The notes beneath the pieces were generated by a model. It worked only from the letters and a program-made list of their open reading frames with translations. It searched no databases and was not told where the DNA came from. Shown here piece by piece: positions 26,068 through 33,481 of a DNA stretch of 37,273 bases (the first letter of the stretch is position 1; each line of letters begins with the position of its first letter). A program made the position numbers and the translations under genes. The stretch comes from a virus, in IMG/VR virus record IMGVR_UViG_3300032241_002503, positions 1 to 37,273 of that record; one strand, given 5' to 3'.

Positions 26068-26298
26068 ATGAGTCAAATAAAAATCCAAGGAACTTCTTTT
26101 GTTAGAGACACTAGAACAAATGCGTTAATTAATACAAATATTGTTGAAATTAAAGATTACAATGAAAAAGTATTGATGGCAAAAGAAGAAAAATATGAAA
26201 TAAATAAAGTTAAGTCAGAAATACAAACTATCAAAGATGATATGTCAGAAATTAAATCTTTGATGCTAAAATTGTTAGAAAAAGGTTCAAATGTCTAA
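26068..26298 (+). CDS. Small coiled-coil protein
   Basis: A 76-residue protein starting one base after the upstream stop. An N-terminal beta-like part (KIQGTSFVRDTRTNALINTN) is followed by a charged helix (KVKSEIQTIKDDMSEIKSLM) with clear heptads ending in LLEKGSNV. Its last codons overlap the following fibre start (ATGTCTAA), so the two are likely co-translated. It could be a fibre linker or assembly factor, by position. No named family is recognised. Confidence 0.7.
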   Translation: MSQIKIQGTSFVRDTRTNALINTNIVEIKDYNEKVLMAKEEKYEINKVKSEIQTIKDDMSEIKSLMLKLLEKGSNV

Positions 26299-29200
26299 TT
26301 TCGCCACAGCTCAAACGTTTCCTGTTGTTAGTTATAGTAATACCTTTTCTTCATGGTTAGCTACGACCAATCAACTGGTTTTACAAAATAACGACCTTGC
26401 GTCTAATAATTTTACAAAACCAACAGGAACACTATATCTAAGTGATGGTACTTTGGGTTTGCAAGTAGCCAGTCAAGCTATTTTTCAAGGCGCTTTTCAA
26501 GTAAACGGCACAGGTTCTTCTGCAACCATTCAAAATAATTTAACGGTACAAAGTCAAATATATGCAACAAATACAGCAACATCTATTGTTGCCAATGGTT
26601 CTGTAAGTGCTGCTGGAACTTTATATGCTCAAAATACAGGAACAAGTTTATCGGTTTCTAACAATGCAACAATTGGCGGAACACTCATTGTTACAGGAGC
26701 TGGAACATTTAATAATACTTTGAATGTTAATTCGGCAACTTATCTTGCTAACACGTTGTCTGTTACTGGCAATACAGTATTAAATAGTAATTTAATTGTT
26801 GCAGTTAATACTACTTCTAATAATATTACCTCAAACAATAATATACAAACATCCACATTAAATGTTAGTAACGACGCCACAATTACAAGCAATACAATAA
26901 CTAATGTATTACAAGCCAATAGTTCCGTAAACACGACAACTTTATCTGTAACAGGTACATCCTATACTAATGTATCACAGGCCAACAGTTCTGTTAATAC
27001 TTCAAGTTTGTCTGTAACAGGTACATCTTATACCAATATATTACAAGCAAATACTTCACTTAATACACCAACATCATCAGTAACCGGCACATCATATACC
27101 AATGTATTACAAGCGAACAGTTCTGTTAATACCTCAAGTTTATCGGTAACCGGTACATCTTATACTAATACATTGCAGGGCAATACTAACGTAAATACCG
27201 CAACACTATCTGTAACCGGTGTTTCTTATACCAATATATTACAAGCAAATACTTCACTTAATACACCAACATCATCAGTAACAGGTACATCCTATACTAA
27301 TGTATTACAAGGTAATACAACTGTAAATACTGCAAGTTTATCTGTAACAGGTACATCCTATACTAATGTATTACAGGCCAATAATTCTGTTAATACCACA
27401 AGTTTGTCTGTAACAGGTACATCTTATACCAATGTATTGCAAGCAAATACAAATGTAAATTCTTCAGCAATGTCGGTTTCTGGTTCGGGTATTTTTAACA
27501 ACCTTACTGCCAATGTGAAAGTTACAACGGCAAATTTAACATCAACAAATGTATTAACATCAAACGTATTGACATCAAATGTAATTTCATTAAACAATAC
27601 GTTAAGTGGAAATTCTGCTACCGCATTTTTTAACACCTTATATGCAGGAACACTATCCGTAACTAGTGGATTTATTATTTCTGGTACCACATCTTATAAT
27701 TCAAATACATTTACATTATCATCCAATAGTCCCGACCAAAATTCATGGATTACTGTTTATAGAACTACTGGACCTAACGCAGCTATTCAATGGGACCAAG
27801 CAAACACATACTGGTCAATATTAGATGTAAGTAATAATAATTATTATAGAATACTGACCACAGAACAATTAACTGATAATTTAACATCAGTAAGTACCAT
27901 TACTGCGGCAACTTCCAACACGGCAAATGCTTTAAACACTGCTTTAAATTCATACATATCATTAAATAATGGTGTTAGAACTACACAAAATAATTCAATT
28001 ACTGCATCGTTTGTTCAAGCTAATGCTGGTTTTGCCGTTTCTAATAGTGCAGCCATATATGCTAATGGTGCTTTTGCACAAGCCAATGCTACTTCCAATG
28101 TAGCTAATACATGGACTTCTTACTCACAAACTGCAAATAATACTGCTAACACTTATTATATTAGCAATGGAATTCTTGGATTATTTTCGTATGCAAATGC
28201 TGCTTATGCTCAAGCTAATGCTTCATTTACGAGAGGCAACGCAGCATCTATTCAAGCTAATGCTGGTTTTGCCGTAGCCAATAGTGCAGCCATATATGCT
28301 AATGGTGCTTTTGCACAAGCCAATGCTTCTTTTGCTGTTTCTAATAGTGCATCAATATACGCTAATGGTGCTTTCTTACAAGCCAATGCTTCATTCACAA
28401 TAGCAAATAATGCCTTTACTAGTTCAAATGGTACAATATCTTGGATTACCGCTAATGCGGCATTTATACAAGCCAATGCAGCCTTCTTAACAGCTAACAC
28501 ACCAGACTATGTAGCAAACTCAGCTGCATCATACGCCAACTCTGGATTTTCTGTAGCAAACTCAGCAGCCATATATGCCAATGGTGCTTTCAACCAAGCC
28601 AATAGTGCAGCCATATATGCCAATGGTGCTTTTGTTCAATCAAATGCGGCTTTTGGTGTAGCTAATAGTGCAGCCATATATGCCAATGGTGCTTTCAACC
28701 AAGCTAATGCTTCATTCATTGTTGCTAATACATGGACCAATTACGCATTTGCTGCAAATATTTCGGCTAACAATTATTATATTAGCAATGGAATTATTGG
28801 AATATTTCCATATGCAAATGCTGCTTATGCTCAAGCTAATGCCGCTTTCTTGGCAGCTAATACTCCTAACTATGAAGCGAATTCAGCTGCAACCTATGCC
28901 AATGGTGCTTTTGCTCAAGCTAATGCAGCATTTATAGCAGCAAATACTGCCGCAGGTTCTTATGCTAATGCCGCTTTTAACCAAGCTAATGCTTCATTTA
29001 TTGTTGCCAATAGTGCTCAATCACAAGTAACAACACTCTATAATGCTTCAAATTCAGTACTTGGTATAGCAAGTGTATCAGCAAACGCTTTATCTGCTGG
29101 TTCTTATGCTAATGCTGCTTTTTTAGTAGCTAATACTCCAAACTACGTAGCGAACTCGGCAGCATCTTATGCCAACTCAGCATTTACTAAGGCTAATGGT

Positions 29201-30073
29201 GCTGTACAAACTGCTTTTGTTACATACTCAGCAAACAGTACAACATTAACACCATCAAGTAATAACGACACACTTACAATAACTTCCGCTACATCAAATG
29301 GTATTAATGTTTTAGCTAATTCAACAACAAAAATAATTGATTTAGGTTTAAGAACAACCGGAGTGACTGCGGCTACTTATGGTAATACAACAAGTATTCC
29401 TTCAGTAACAGTAGATAGTTTTGGTCGTGTTACTTCTATTTCTAATAATTCAATTTCAGTTCCACCAGGAACAGCAATCTTTGCAAATTCTGGTCAATTA
29501 ACTGCAAACTCGTCCACAGGAAACGTTGCTATTGGACTTGCAACTGTTGGCACTGCTGGTACATATGGTAATACAACATCTTATCCTATTATTACTACTG
29601 ATTCTTATGGTCGTGTAACCGCCGTATCAAACACAACAATATCTGCGGGTAGTGTAACAATTACTAATGATGTATCAAATTCAAACACATACTATCCATT
29701 ATTAGCAACAATAACTTCTGGAACATTATCTGGCGCCAATACAAGTAACTCAGGATTAACCTTTGTTCCTTCCACAGGTACTCTTGGTGCTACAATATTC
29801 CAGTCATTATCTGATGAATCATTAAAAGGTGATGTGGTTACAATTCCAAACGCTTTGAATATTGTTAATGATTTGAGAGGCGTTTCATTTACTTGGAACA
29901 CAACTGGTCAAAAATCTTTGGGTGTAATTGCTCAAGAAGTTGAAAAAGTTATACCAGAAGTTGTTTCTGAAATGAATGGTTTAAAAACTGTTTCCTATGA
30001 TAGTATTATTGGTGTTCTGATTCAAGCGGTTAAAGAACTCAAATCTGAAATTGATGAATTAAAGAAATCTTAA
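26291..30073 (+). CDS. Long tail fibre with beta repeats, Asn/Ala heptads and a C-terminal S74 chaperone
   Basis: A 1260-residue fibre. The N-terminal ~200 residues are beta-repeat rich. Residues ~219-394 contain eight 22-residue units (SVTGTSYTNVLQAN core). A block at ~470-540 (SWITVYRTTGPNAAIQWDQA) looks globular. Residues ~567-973 are Asn/Ala heptads (YANGAFAQAN, VANSAA), with two TWT..YYISNGI...PYANAAYAQANA inserts. At ~1030-1120 come two copies of a (T/S)YGNTTS(I/Y)P...D(S/T)(Y/F)GRVT(A/S) fibre motif. The C-terminus from ~1172 is an S74 intramolecular chaperone: SLSDESLKGD (Ser1174-Asp1175, Lys1179), LGVIAQEVEKVIPEVV and a final coiled coil. Members trimerise the fibre and cut themselves off at the Ser of the SD motif. 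AAGG precedes the ATG. Confidence 0.85.
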   Translation: MSNFATAQTFPVVSYSNTFSSWLATTNQLVLQNNDLASNNFTKPTGTLYLSDGTLGLQVASQAIFQGAFQVNGTGSSATIQNNLTVQSQIYATNTATSIVANGSVSAAGTLYAQNTGTSLSVSNNATIGGTLIVTGAGTFNNTLNVNSATYLANTLSVTGNTVLNSNLIVAVNTTSNNITSNNNIQTSTLNVSNDATITSNTITNVLQANSSVNTTTLSVTGTSYTNVSQANSSVNTSSLSVTGTSYTNILQANTSLNTPTSSVTGTSYTNVLQANSSVNTSSLSVTGTSYTNTLQGNTNVNTATLSVTGVSYTNILQANTSLNTPTSSVTGTSYTNVLQGNTTVNTASLSVTGTSYTNVLQANNSVNTTSLSVTGTSYTNVLQANTNVNSSAMSVSGSGIFNNLTANVKVTTANLTSTNVLTSNVLTSNVISLNNTLSGNSATAFFNTLYAGTLSVTSGFIISGTTSYNSNTFTLSSNSPDQNSWITVYRTTGPNAAIQWDQANTYWSILDVSNNNYYRILTTEQLTDNLTSVSTITAATSNTANALNTALNSYISLNNGVRTTQNNSITASFVQANAGFAVSNSAAIYANGAFAQANATSNVANTWTSYSQTANNTANTYYISNGILGLFSYANAAYAQANASFTRGNAASIQANAGFAVANSAAIYANGAFAQANASFAVSNSASIYANGAFLQANASFTIANNAFTSSNGTISWITANAAFIQANAAFLTANTPDYVANSAASYANSGFSVANSAAIYANGAFNQANSAAIYANGAFVQSNAAFGVANSAAIYANGAFNQANASFIVANTWTNYAFAANISANNYYISNGIIGIFPYANAAYAQANAAFLAANTPNYEANSAATYANGAFAQANAAFIAANTAAGSYANAAFNQANASFIVANSAQSQVTTLYNASNSVLGIASVSANALSAGSYANAAFLVANTPNYVANSAASYANSAFTKANGAVQTAFVTYSANSTTLTPSSNNDTLTITSATSNGINVLANSTTKIIDLGLRTTGVTAATYGNTTSIPSVTVDSFGRVTSISNNSISVPPGTAIFANSGQLTANSSTGNVAIGLATVGTAGTYGNTTSYPIITTDSYGRVTAVSNTTISAGSVTITNDVSNSNTYYPLLATITSGTLSGANTSNSGLTFVPSTGTLGATIFQSLSDESLKGDVVTIPNALNIVNDLRGVSFTWNTTGQKSLGVIAQEVEKVIPEVVSEMNGLKTVSYDSIIGVLIQAVKELKSEIDELKKS
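26945..27472 (+). repeat. Eight 66-bp tandem repeats in the S74 fibre
   Basis: Eight in-frame units of exactly 66 bp encode a 22-residue repeat with SVTG(T/V)SYTN at its start and a variable (Q)(A/G)N...VN/LN segment. A higher-order period is visible: the block around 27031 recurs almost exactly at 27229, offset 198 bp or three units. This suggests expansion by unequal recombination of a multi-unit block. Confidence 0.9.
27990..29210 (+). repeat. Asn/Ala heptad array
   Basis: The region encodes runs of seven-residue units of the form xxANxAF or xxANSAA (IYANGAF, AQANASF, AVANSAA), interrupted by TSSNGTISWITAN and YYISNGI inserts. The strict period of 21 bp and the fixed Asn fit a trimeric helical shaft. 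The same type of array is present in three other fibres of the window. Confidence 0.8.
29804..30070 (+). other. S74 self-cleaving chaperone domain of the first S74 fibre
   Basis: This region encodes the 89-residue C-terminal domain. The predicted cut is just before Ser1174 in the SD motif, with Lys1179 as the likely partner. The released chaperone is not part of the mature fibre in characterised family members. The partial fibre at the window end carries the same motif. Confidence 0.8.
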
Positions 30074-30091
30074 AAATTCAAAATTTTAAGT

Positions 30092-30113
30092 TCCGGCCCC
30101 TAAATTTTCCGGA
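30092..30113 (+). terminator. Weak hairpin after the S74 fibre
   Basis: TCCGG (30092-30096) pairs with CCGGA (30109-30113) across a 12-base A/T-rich loop. No T-run follows, so it is not a classical intrinsic terminator. It may mark a transcript end or a 3' stabilising stem. Confidence 0.3.
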
Positions 30114-30120
30114 CATCATT

Positions 30121-30143
30121 CAAAAGTTCAAAAAGCACTTTTG
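30121..30143 (+). other. A/T-rich inverted repeat before a late box
   Basis: CAAAAGT (30121-30127) and ACTTTTG (30137-30143) can form a 7-bp stem with a 9-base loop. It sits directly upstream of the GATAAATA box. It could be an RNA stem at the end of the previous transcript, or chance. Confidence 0.3.
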
Positions 30144-30148
30144 GATTA

Positions 30149-30156
30149 GATAAATA
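30149..30156 (+). promoter_or_regulatory. Late promoter box GATAAATA
   Basis: A seven-of-eight match to TATAAATA lies 27 bases before the ATG of the BppU-like gene, at a spacing similar to the box before gp48. It is in one of the few real gaps on this strand (30074-30183). It probably starts a separate late transcript for the downstream fibre genes. Confidence 0.55.
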
Positions 30157-30183
30157 ATATAATAAAACTATTGGAAAATTCAA

Positions 30184-30534
30184 ATGTCTGCTGGTTATCA
30201 AGATTTGTACCTAGAAAAAGGTACAACATTCACAGAAACACTAACTCTCAATGATACTTACGGAAATCCATACAATTTAAATGGATTTCAAGTGGCTAGT
30301 CAAGCTCGGTATTCGTATTATGCAGCCAACTCAACAATTACTTTTGTGGCTCAAATTACAAATGCAAATACTGGTGTTATCACATTATCGGCCAATGCGG
30401 CAACAACGGCAAATATAATTACTCCTCCAACGACTTTACTTTATGATGTTCTTTTAAAAGATACTTCAAATAATATTACAAGAGTGTTGGAAGGCAGAGT
30501 TTTTGTGGATCCTTCCATTACACCAAATTTTTAA
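30184..30534 (+). CDS. Small baseplate/fibre-adaptor protein, BppU N-terminal-like
   Basis: The 116-residue protein has the pattern of a common phage beta-sandwich: DLYLEKGTTFTETLTL, GNPYNLNGFQVASQARYSYY, TNANTGVITLSANAATTANI, LLYDVLLKD and RVLEGRVFVDPSITP. Similar domains occur at the N-terminus of lactococcal upper baseplate protein BppU and as separate small proteins in aquatic T4-like phages. It may attach fibres to the baseplate. It is followed six bases after AAAGGA-type ribosome site by the next gene, and is preceded by a late box. Family assignment is by pattern, and role by context. Confidence 0.65.
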   Translation: MSAGYQDLYLEKGTTFTETLTLNDTYGNPYNLNGFQVASQARYSYYAANSTITFVAQITNANTGVITLSANAATTANIITPPTTLLYDVLLKDTSNNITRVLEGRVFVDPSITPNF

Positions 30535-30543
30535 AGGATAACA

Positions 30544-30879
30544 ATGCCTGTAATTGTTACTCCTCCGTCAACTATTAATGTCAGGGTAGGTAATCCTGTT
30601 ATACCGGTAGTTACTAGTACCAGTACTTTTACTGGTGCAACCAATGTACAAAATGAAATTGATGCAATTTCCGCTACGGCCAATAGCGCATTACAAACTG
30701 CAAATATAGCGTATGCTTTAGCAAGTAGTGTTTATACCGTTGCTAATAACGCTTTAACAACTGCCAATTCAGCCTATGCCGCAGCTGCTAATTCTTTACC
30801 TTTGACCGGTGGAGAAATAACAGGTAATTTAATCGTGGATCAGACATTTACCGCTCTGCTTGACGGTGGCAGATTTTAA
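30544..30879 (+). CDS. Short fibre-like protein ending in DGGRF
   Basis: A 111-residue protein. The N-terminus (MPVIVTPPSTINVRVGNPVI) looks like an attachment strand. The middle (VQNEIDAISATANSALQTAN, TANSAYAAAANS) is a short helical Asn/Ala segment of the same style as the large fibres. The C-terminus is GGEITGNLIVDQ...ALLDGGRF, a beta unit followed by a tag shared with the next two proteins. It may be a minimal fibre segment or a linker. AAAGGA precedes the ATG. No named family is assigned. Confidence 0.65.
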   Translation: MPVIVTPPSTINVRVGNPVIPVVTSTSTFTGATNVQNEIDAISATANSALQTANIAYALASSVYTVANNALTTANSAYAAAANSLPLTGGEITGNLIVDQTFTALLDGGRF

Positions 30880-30897
30880 TAAATAGATTAATAAATA
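30878..30897 (+). promoter_or_regulatory. Two tandem AATAAATA late boxes
   Basis: Copies at 30878-30885 and 30890-30897 are direct repeats 12 bases apart, in the 61-base gap before the 30941 gene. Either could act as an nATAAATA late element. The second lies 43 bases upstream of the ATG, which has its own AAGGA ribosome site. Confidence 0.45.
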
Positions 30898-30940
30898 GAA
30901 ATACCAGTATTTTATATAATAACAATAACAAGGAATACAA

Positions 30941-32788
30941 ATGGCCATCTCCAATACCAATATTTTAATTAAACGGTCAACGACCACAAGTAAACCTACT
31001 TCCTTGCAAGCTGGGGAATTAGCATATTCATACCTATCAAACACAATTTTTATTGGTTCTCCGTCTGGTACTGGAGTAGTCAACGTAGGTGGTCAATATT
31101 ATACTTCACAAGTTGATAATGCCACTAGTGCAAATATAGCAAGTACGATTGTTAAACGTGATGCTTCTGGTAATATTGTTGTTGGTTCGGCTACTGTTTT
31201 AAGTGTTGTTTTTCCTGACGGTTCAACACAGTATACCTCATCCGATTCTGCTGGTGCATACGCTAATGGTGCTTTTATTCAGGCAAATGCGGCATACCAA
31301 ATGGCCAATTCTGGATCCTCGGCGGCCGCTGCTTTCACACAAGCCAATGCGGCTTTTGCTCAGGCTAATGCTTCTTTTGCAGAGTCAAACTCAGCGGCTT
31401 CTTATGCCAACTCTAGTTTTGTAGTAGCAAACTCGGCAGCCATTTATGCTAATGGTGCCTTTGCTCAAGCAAACGGAGCATTTACTACTGCTAATAATGC
31501 TTTCACAAGTTCCAACGGTTCTATTGCTTGGTCTACCGCCAATAGTGCAGCTTCATATGCCAACTCTGGTTTTGCAGTTGCTAATAGTGCAGCTTCATAT
31601 GCCAACTCAGGTTTTGTAGTAGCTAATAGTGCAGCAATATATGCCAATGGTGCTTTCTTACAGGCCAATGCCGCTTATACCAGAGCAAATAATTCACTCA
31701 ACGCAAATACTGGCGGTACAGTACAAGGTACAATATTTGTTAGTACCGGTGCCGGTTTATCATTAAACACCACAGGTTCAGTTGTTATTGGTGGTGACAT
31801 TACAGTAACAGGTAACTTAAATATCTCAGGTAATGCAAATACCTATTCTTCAAATACATTGAGCGTTACTGATCCAATGATTTATTTGGCCGCCAATAAT
31901 ACGGCTGATGCTGTAGACATTGGTTTTGTTGGTCACTTTATTGGTCAAGGTAGTTCAGGTTTCTCACATTATCAACATACCGGATTTGTCCGTGACTACA
32001 ATGATAGAAAATGGAAACTGTTTAGTAACGTATCAGCAGAACCGTCATCAGTTGTTTCATTTGACGCCAATACGATTTACGATACCATTAAAGTTGGCGG
32101 TATTGACTTATCATATGGCAGTATAAGTAGTGCAAACGTATTAAGTGCAAATACATTAACATTAACTAACGCTTTAACAGTTCCATACGGCGGTACAGGT
32201 GCAACAACACTAGGTGCTGGTCAAATATTGATTGGTAACGGAACAGGCGCTATTAGTGCTATTGCAAACGTTGGTACCGCTGGTACTTATGGTTCTTCTA
32301 GTTATATTCCTGTTGTTACAACTGATGCATATGGTCGTGTAACTGCTGTATCAAATACACAGATTGCAATTTCTGCTTCACAAGTTACTTCAGGCACATT
32401 AGCGATTGCTCAAGGCGGTACAAACCAATCGTCATATACAAACAATCAAATTACCTACTATAACGGAACTTCTATTGTTTCGTTGGCGAATACTGGTACT
32501 GCTGGTACATATGGTGCAATTAACTATATTCCAATTATCACAACAGACGGTTTTGGCCGAGTATCTTCAGTATCCAATACTGCAATTAGTGGTTTGACTG
32601 TATCACAAGGCGGTACTGGTCAATCATCATTCACTCAATATGGTATCACATATGGCAACGGAACGTCCGGCCTTGGTGTTACTGCTGTGGCGGGTACTTC
32701 TGACCAAACATATAGTAATGAAATTCTTACTGTTACTAATGCTGGAGTACCTGTTTGGACATCAGCACTTGATGGTGGGCAGTTTTAA
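30941..32788 (+). CDS. Tail fibre with GGTG receptor-type repeats, ending in DGGQF
   Basis: The 615-residue protein starts with AISNTNILIKRSTTTSKPTS and LQAGELAYSYLSNTIFIG, an N-terminal fibre domain also seen at 33482. Residues ~105-250 are Asn/Ala heptads. Residues 250-386 are an ~137-residue block (SVTDPMIYLAANN, FVGHFIGQGSSGFSHYQHTG, RKWKLFSNVSAEP) duplicated in the 33482 fibre. The C-terminal part has three GGTG-type repeats (PYGGTGATTLGAGQILIGNG, QGGTNQSSYTNNQITYYNG, QGGTGQSSFTQYGITYGNG) and a YGRVT motif, common in phage fibre tips, and then ALDGGQF. No S74 chaperone is present. It is likely an adhesin or fibre segment. Confidence 0.8.
   Translation: MAISNTNILIKRSTTTSKPTSLQAGELAYSYLSNTIFIGSPSGTGVVNVGGQYYTSQVDNATSANIASTIVKRDASGNIVVGSATVLSVVFPDGSTQYTSSDSAGAYANGAFIQANAAYQMANSGSSAAAAFTQANAAFAQANASFAESNSAASYANSSFVVANSAAIYANGAFAQANGAFTTANNAFTSSNGSIAWSTANSAASYANSGFAVANSAASYANSGFVVANSAAIYANGAFLQANAAYTRANNSLNANTGGTVQGTIFVSTGAGLSLNTTGSVVIGGDITVTGNLNISGNANTYSSNTLSVTDPMIYLAANNTADAVDIGFVGHFIGQGSSGFSHYQHTGFVRDYNDRKWKLFSNVSAEPSSVVSFDANTIYDTIKVGGIDLSYGSISSANVLSANTLTLTNALTVPYGGTGATTLGAGQILIGNGTGAISAIANVGTAGTYGSSSYIPVVTTDAYGRVTAVSNTQIAISASQVTSGTLAIAQGGTNQSSYTNNQITYYNGTSIVSLANTGTAGTYGAINYIPIITTDGFGRVSSVSNTAISGLTVSQGGTGQSSFTQYGITYGNGTSGLGVTAVAGTSDQTYSNEILTVTNAGVPVWTSALDGGQF
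31688..32098 (+). repeat. 411-bp duplicated fibre module, copy 1
   Basis: It aligns without any indel at either end with 35450-35860. Both copies encode a beta domain with SDPMIYL/TDPMIYL, DIGFVGHFIG and RKWKLFSNV. Most differences are at third codon positions, so the copies are old but kept under protein-level selection. Confidence 0.85.
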
Positions 32789-32794
32789 TGCGTG

Positions 32795-32802
32795 AATAAA
32801 TA
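32795..32802 (+). promoter_or_regulatory. Possible late box AATAAATA before the coiled-coil gene
   Basis: An nATAAATA match lies 33 bases before the ATG at 32836, in a 47-base gap. The downstream gene has a strong AAGGAG ribosome site, consistent with a new transcript start. Confidence 0.45.
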
Positions 32803-32835
32803 ACTTTGTAATTATTTTATAATAAGGAGTTTGAG

Positions 32836-33477
32836 ATGGAAAATGAAAATTTTATTAATGCATATATTGAAATATTGACTAATACGATGACTGATGCTGT
32901 AATTAGAAATGTATCGTTACAGGCAAATCTAAAAATTAATGAAAGTGTTGTTGAACAACAAGCAAAAACTGTTGAACAATTTAGAGATACTATTCGTGTT
33001 TTAGAGCAAGAAAATGGAAATTTAACAAGCAGTCAAATTAATTCTGAAAATACCAGAATAAAAGAACTGGAAGAACAAGTTAGAATTCATTTGGAAACAA
33101 TTTCTACTTTACAACCTAAAGTAAATGATTATGAAAATGTTAAAGCTCAGGTTAATCATCTTGACACTTTTAGAAATGAATTGATTAAAGAACGTGAGGA
33201 ACATGAAAAAACTCGTGCTCAATTGACTGTTAAAATTGGTGAACATAATACTATTAGTTCTAGTTTGGAAAATGTCAATACAACATTAAATCAAATACAA
33301 TCTGAAAAAGATAATTTGATTAAACAAATTGAAAACCAAACGAATATTATTAAATCATTAAATGATAAAATTGAATATTTACAATTAACTCCTGCCCAGC
33401 GAAAAAAAGTTGAAGAACCTAAACCAGCATTGTCTGTTTTAGAAACTGCTACATTAAAGGACGGCGGAGAATTTTAA
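32836..33477 (+). CDS. Coiled-coil protein ending in DGGEF
   Basis: A 213-residue, highly charged, mostly helical protein. From ~residue 30 to 190 it is a near-continuous coiled coil (VEQFRDTIRVLEQENGNL, RIKELEEQVRIHLETIS, LNDKIEYLQLTPAQRKK). The C-terminus is SVLETATLKDGGEF, matching the DGGRF and DGGQF ends of the two genes before it although the rest of the protein is unrelated. The strong AAGGAG site eight bases from the ATG suggests high expression. It may be a helical connector or a fibre assembly factor. No named family is recognised. Confidence 0.75.
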   Translation: MENENFINAYIEILTNTMTDAVIRNVSLQANLKINESVVEQQAKTVEQFRDTIRVLEQENGNLTSSQINSENTRIKELEEQVRIHLETISTLQPKVNDYENVKAQVNHLDTFRNELIKEREEHEKTRAQLTVKIGEHNTISSSLENVNTTLNQIQSEKDNLIKQIENQTNIIKSLNDKIEYLQLTPAQRKKVEEPKPALSVLETATLKDGGEF

Positions 33478-33481
33478 GTAA

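Noticed and set aside
26204-26212. AATAAATA inside the small coiled-coil gene as a promoter
   Set aside because: It is inside coding DNA of an A/T-rich genome, not near a suitable start, and is probably chance.
26945-27472. Regularly spaced direct repeats that might be taken for a CRISPR array
   Set aside because: The units are in frame, 66 bp long without unique spacers, and encode a fibre repeat.
28252-28500. Minus-strand open frames opposite Asn/Ala heptads (also 16274-16483, 31465-31668, 35380-35604, 36202-36387)
   Set aside because: All are the complement of the GCTAATGC-type repeats and give the same LA-rich sequence. They are by-products of the repeat composition, not genes.
30074-30183. 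A classical intrinsic terminator in the 110-base gap
   Set aside because: Two short stems exist, but neither is followed by a T-run. They are listed only at low confidence.
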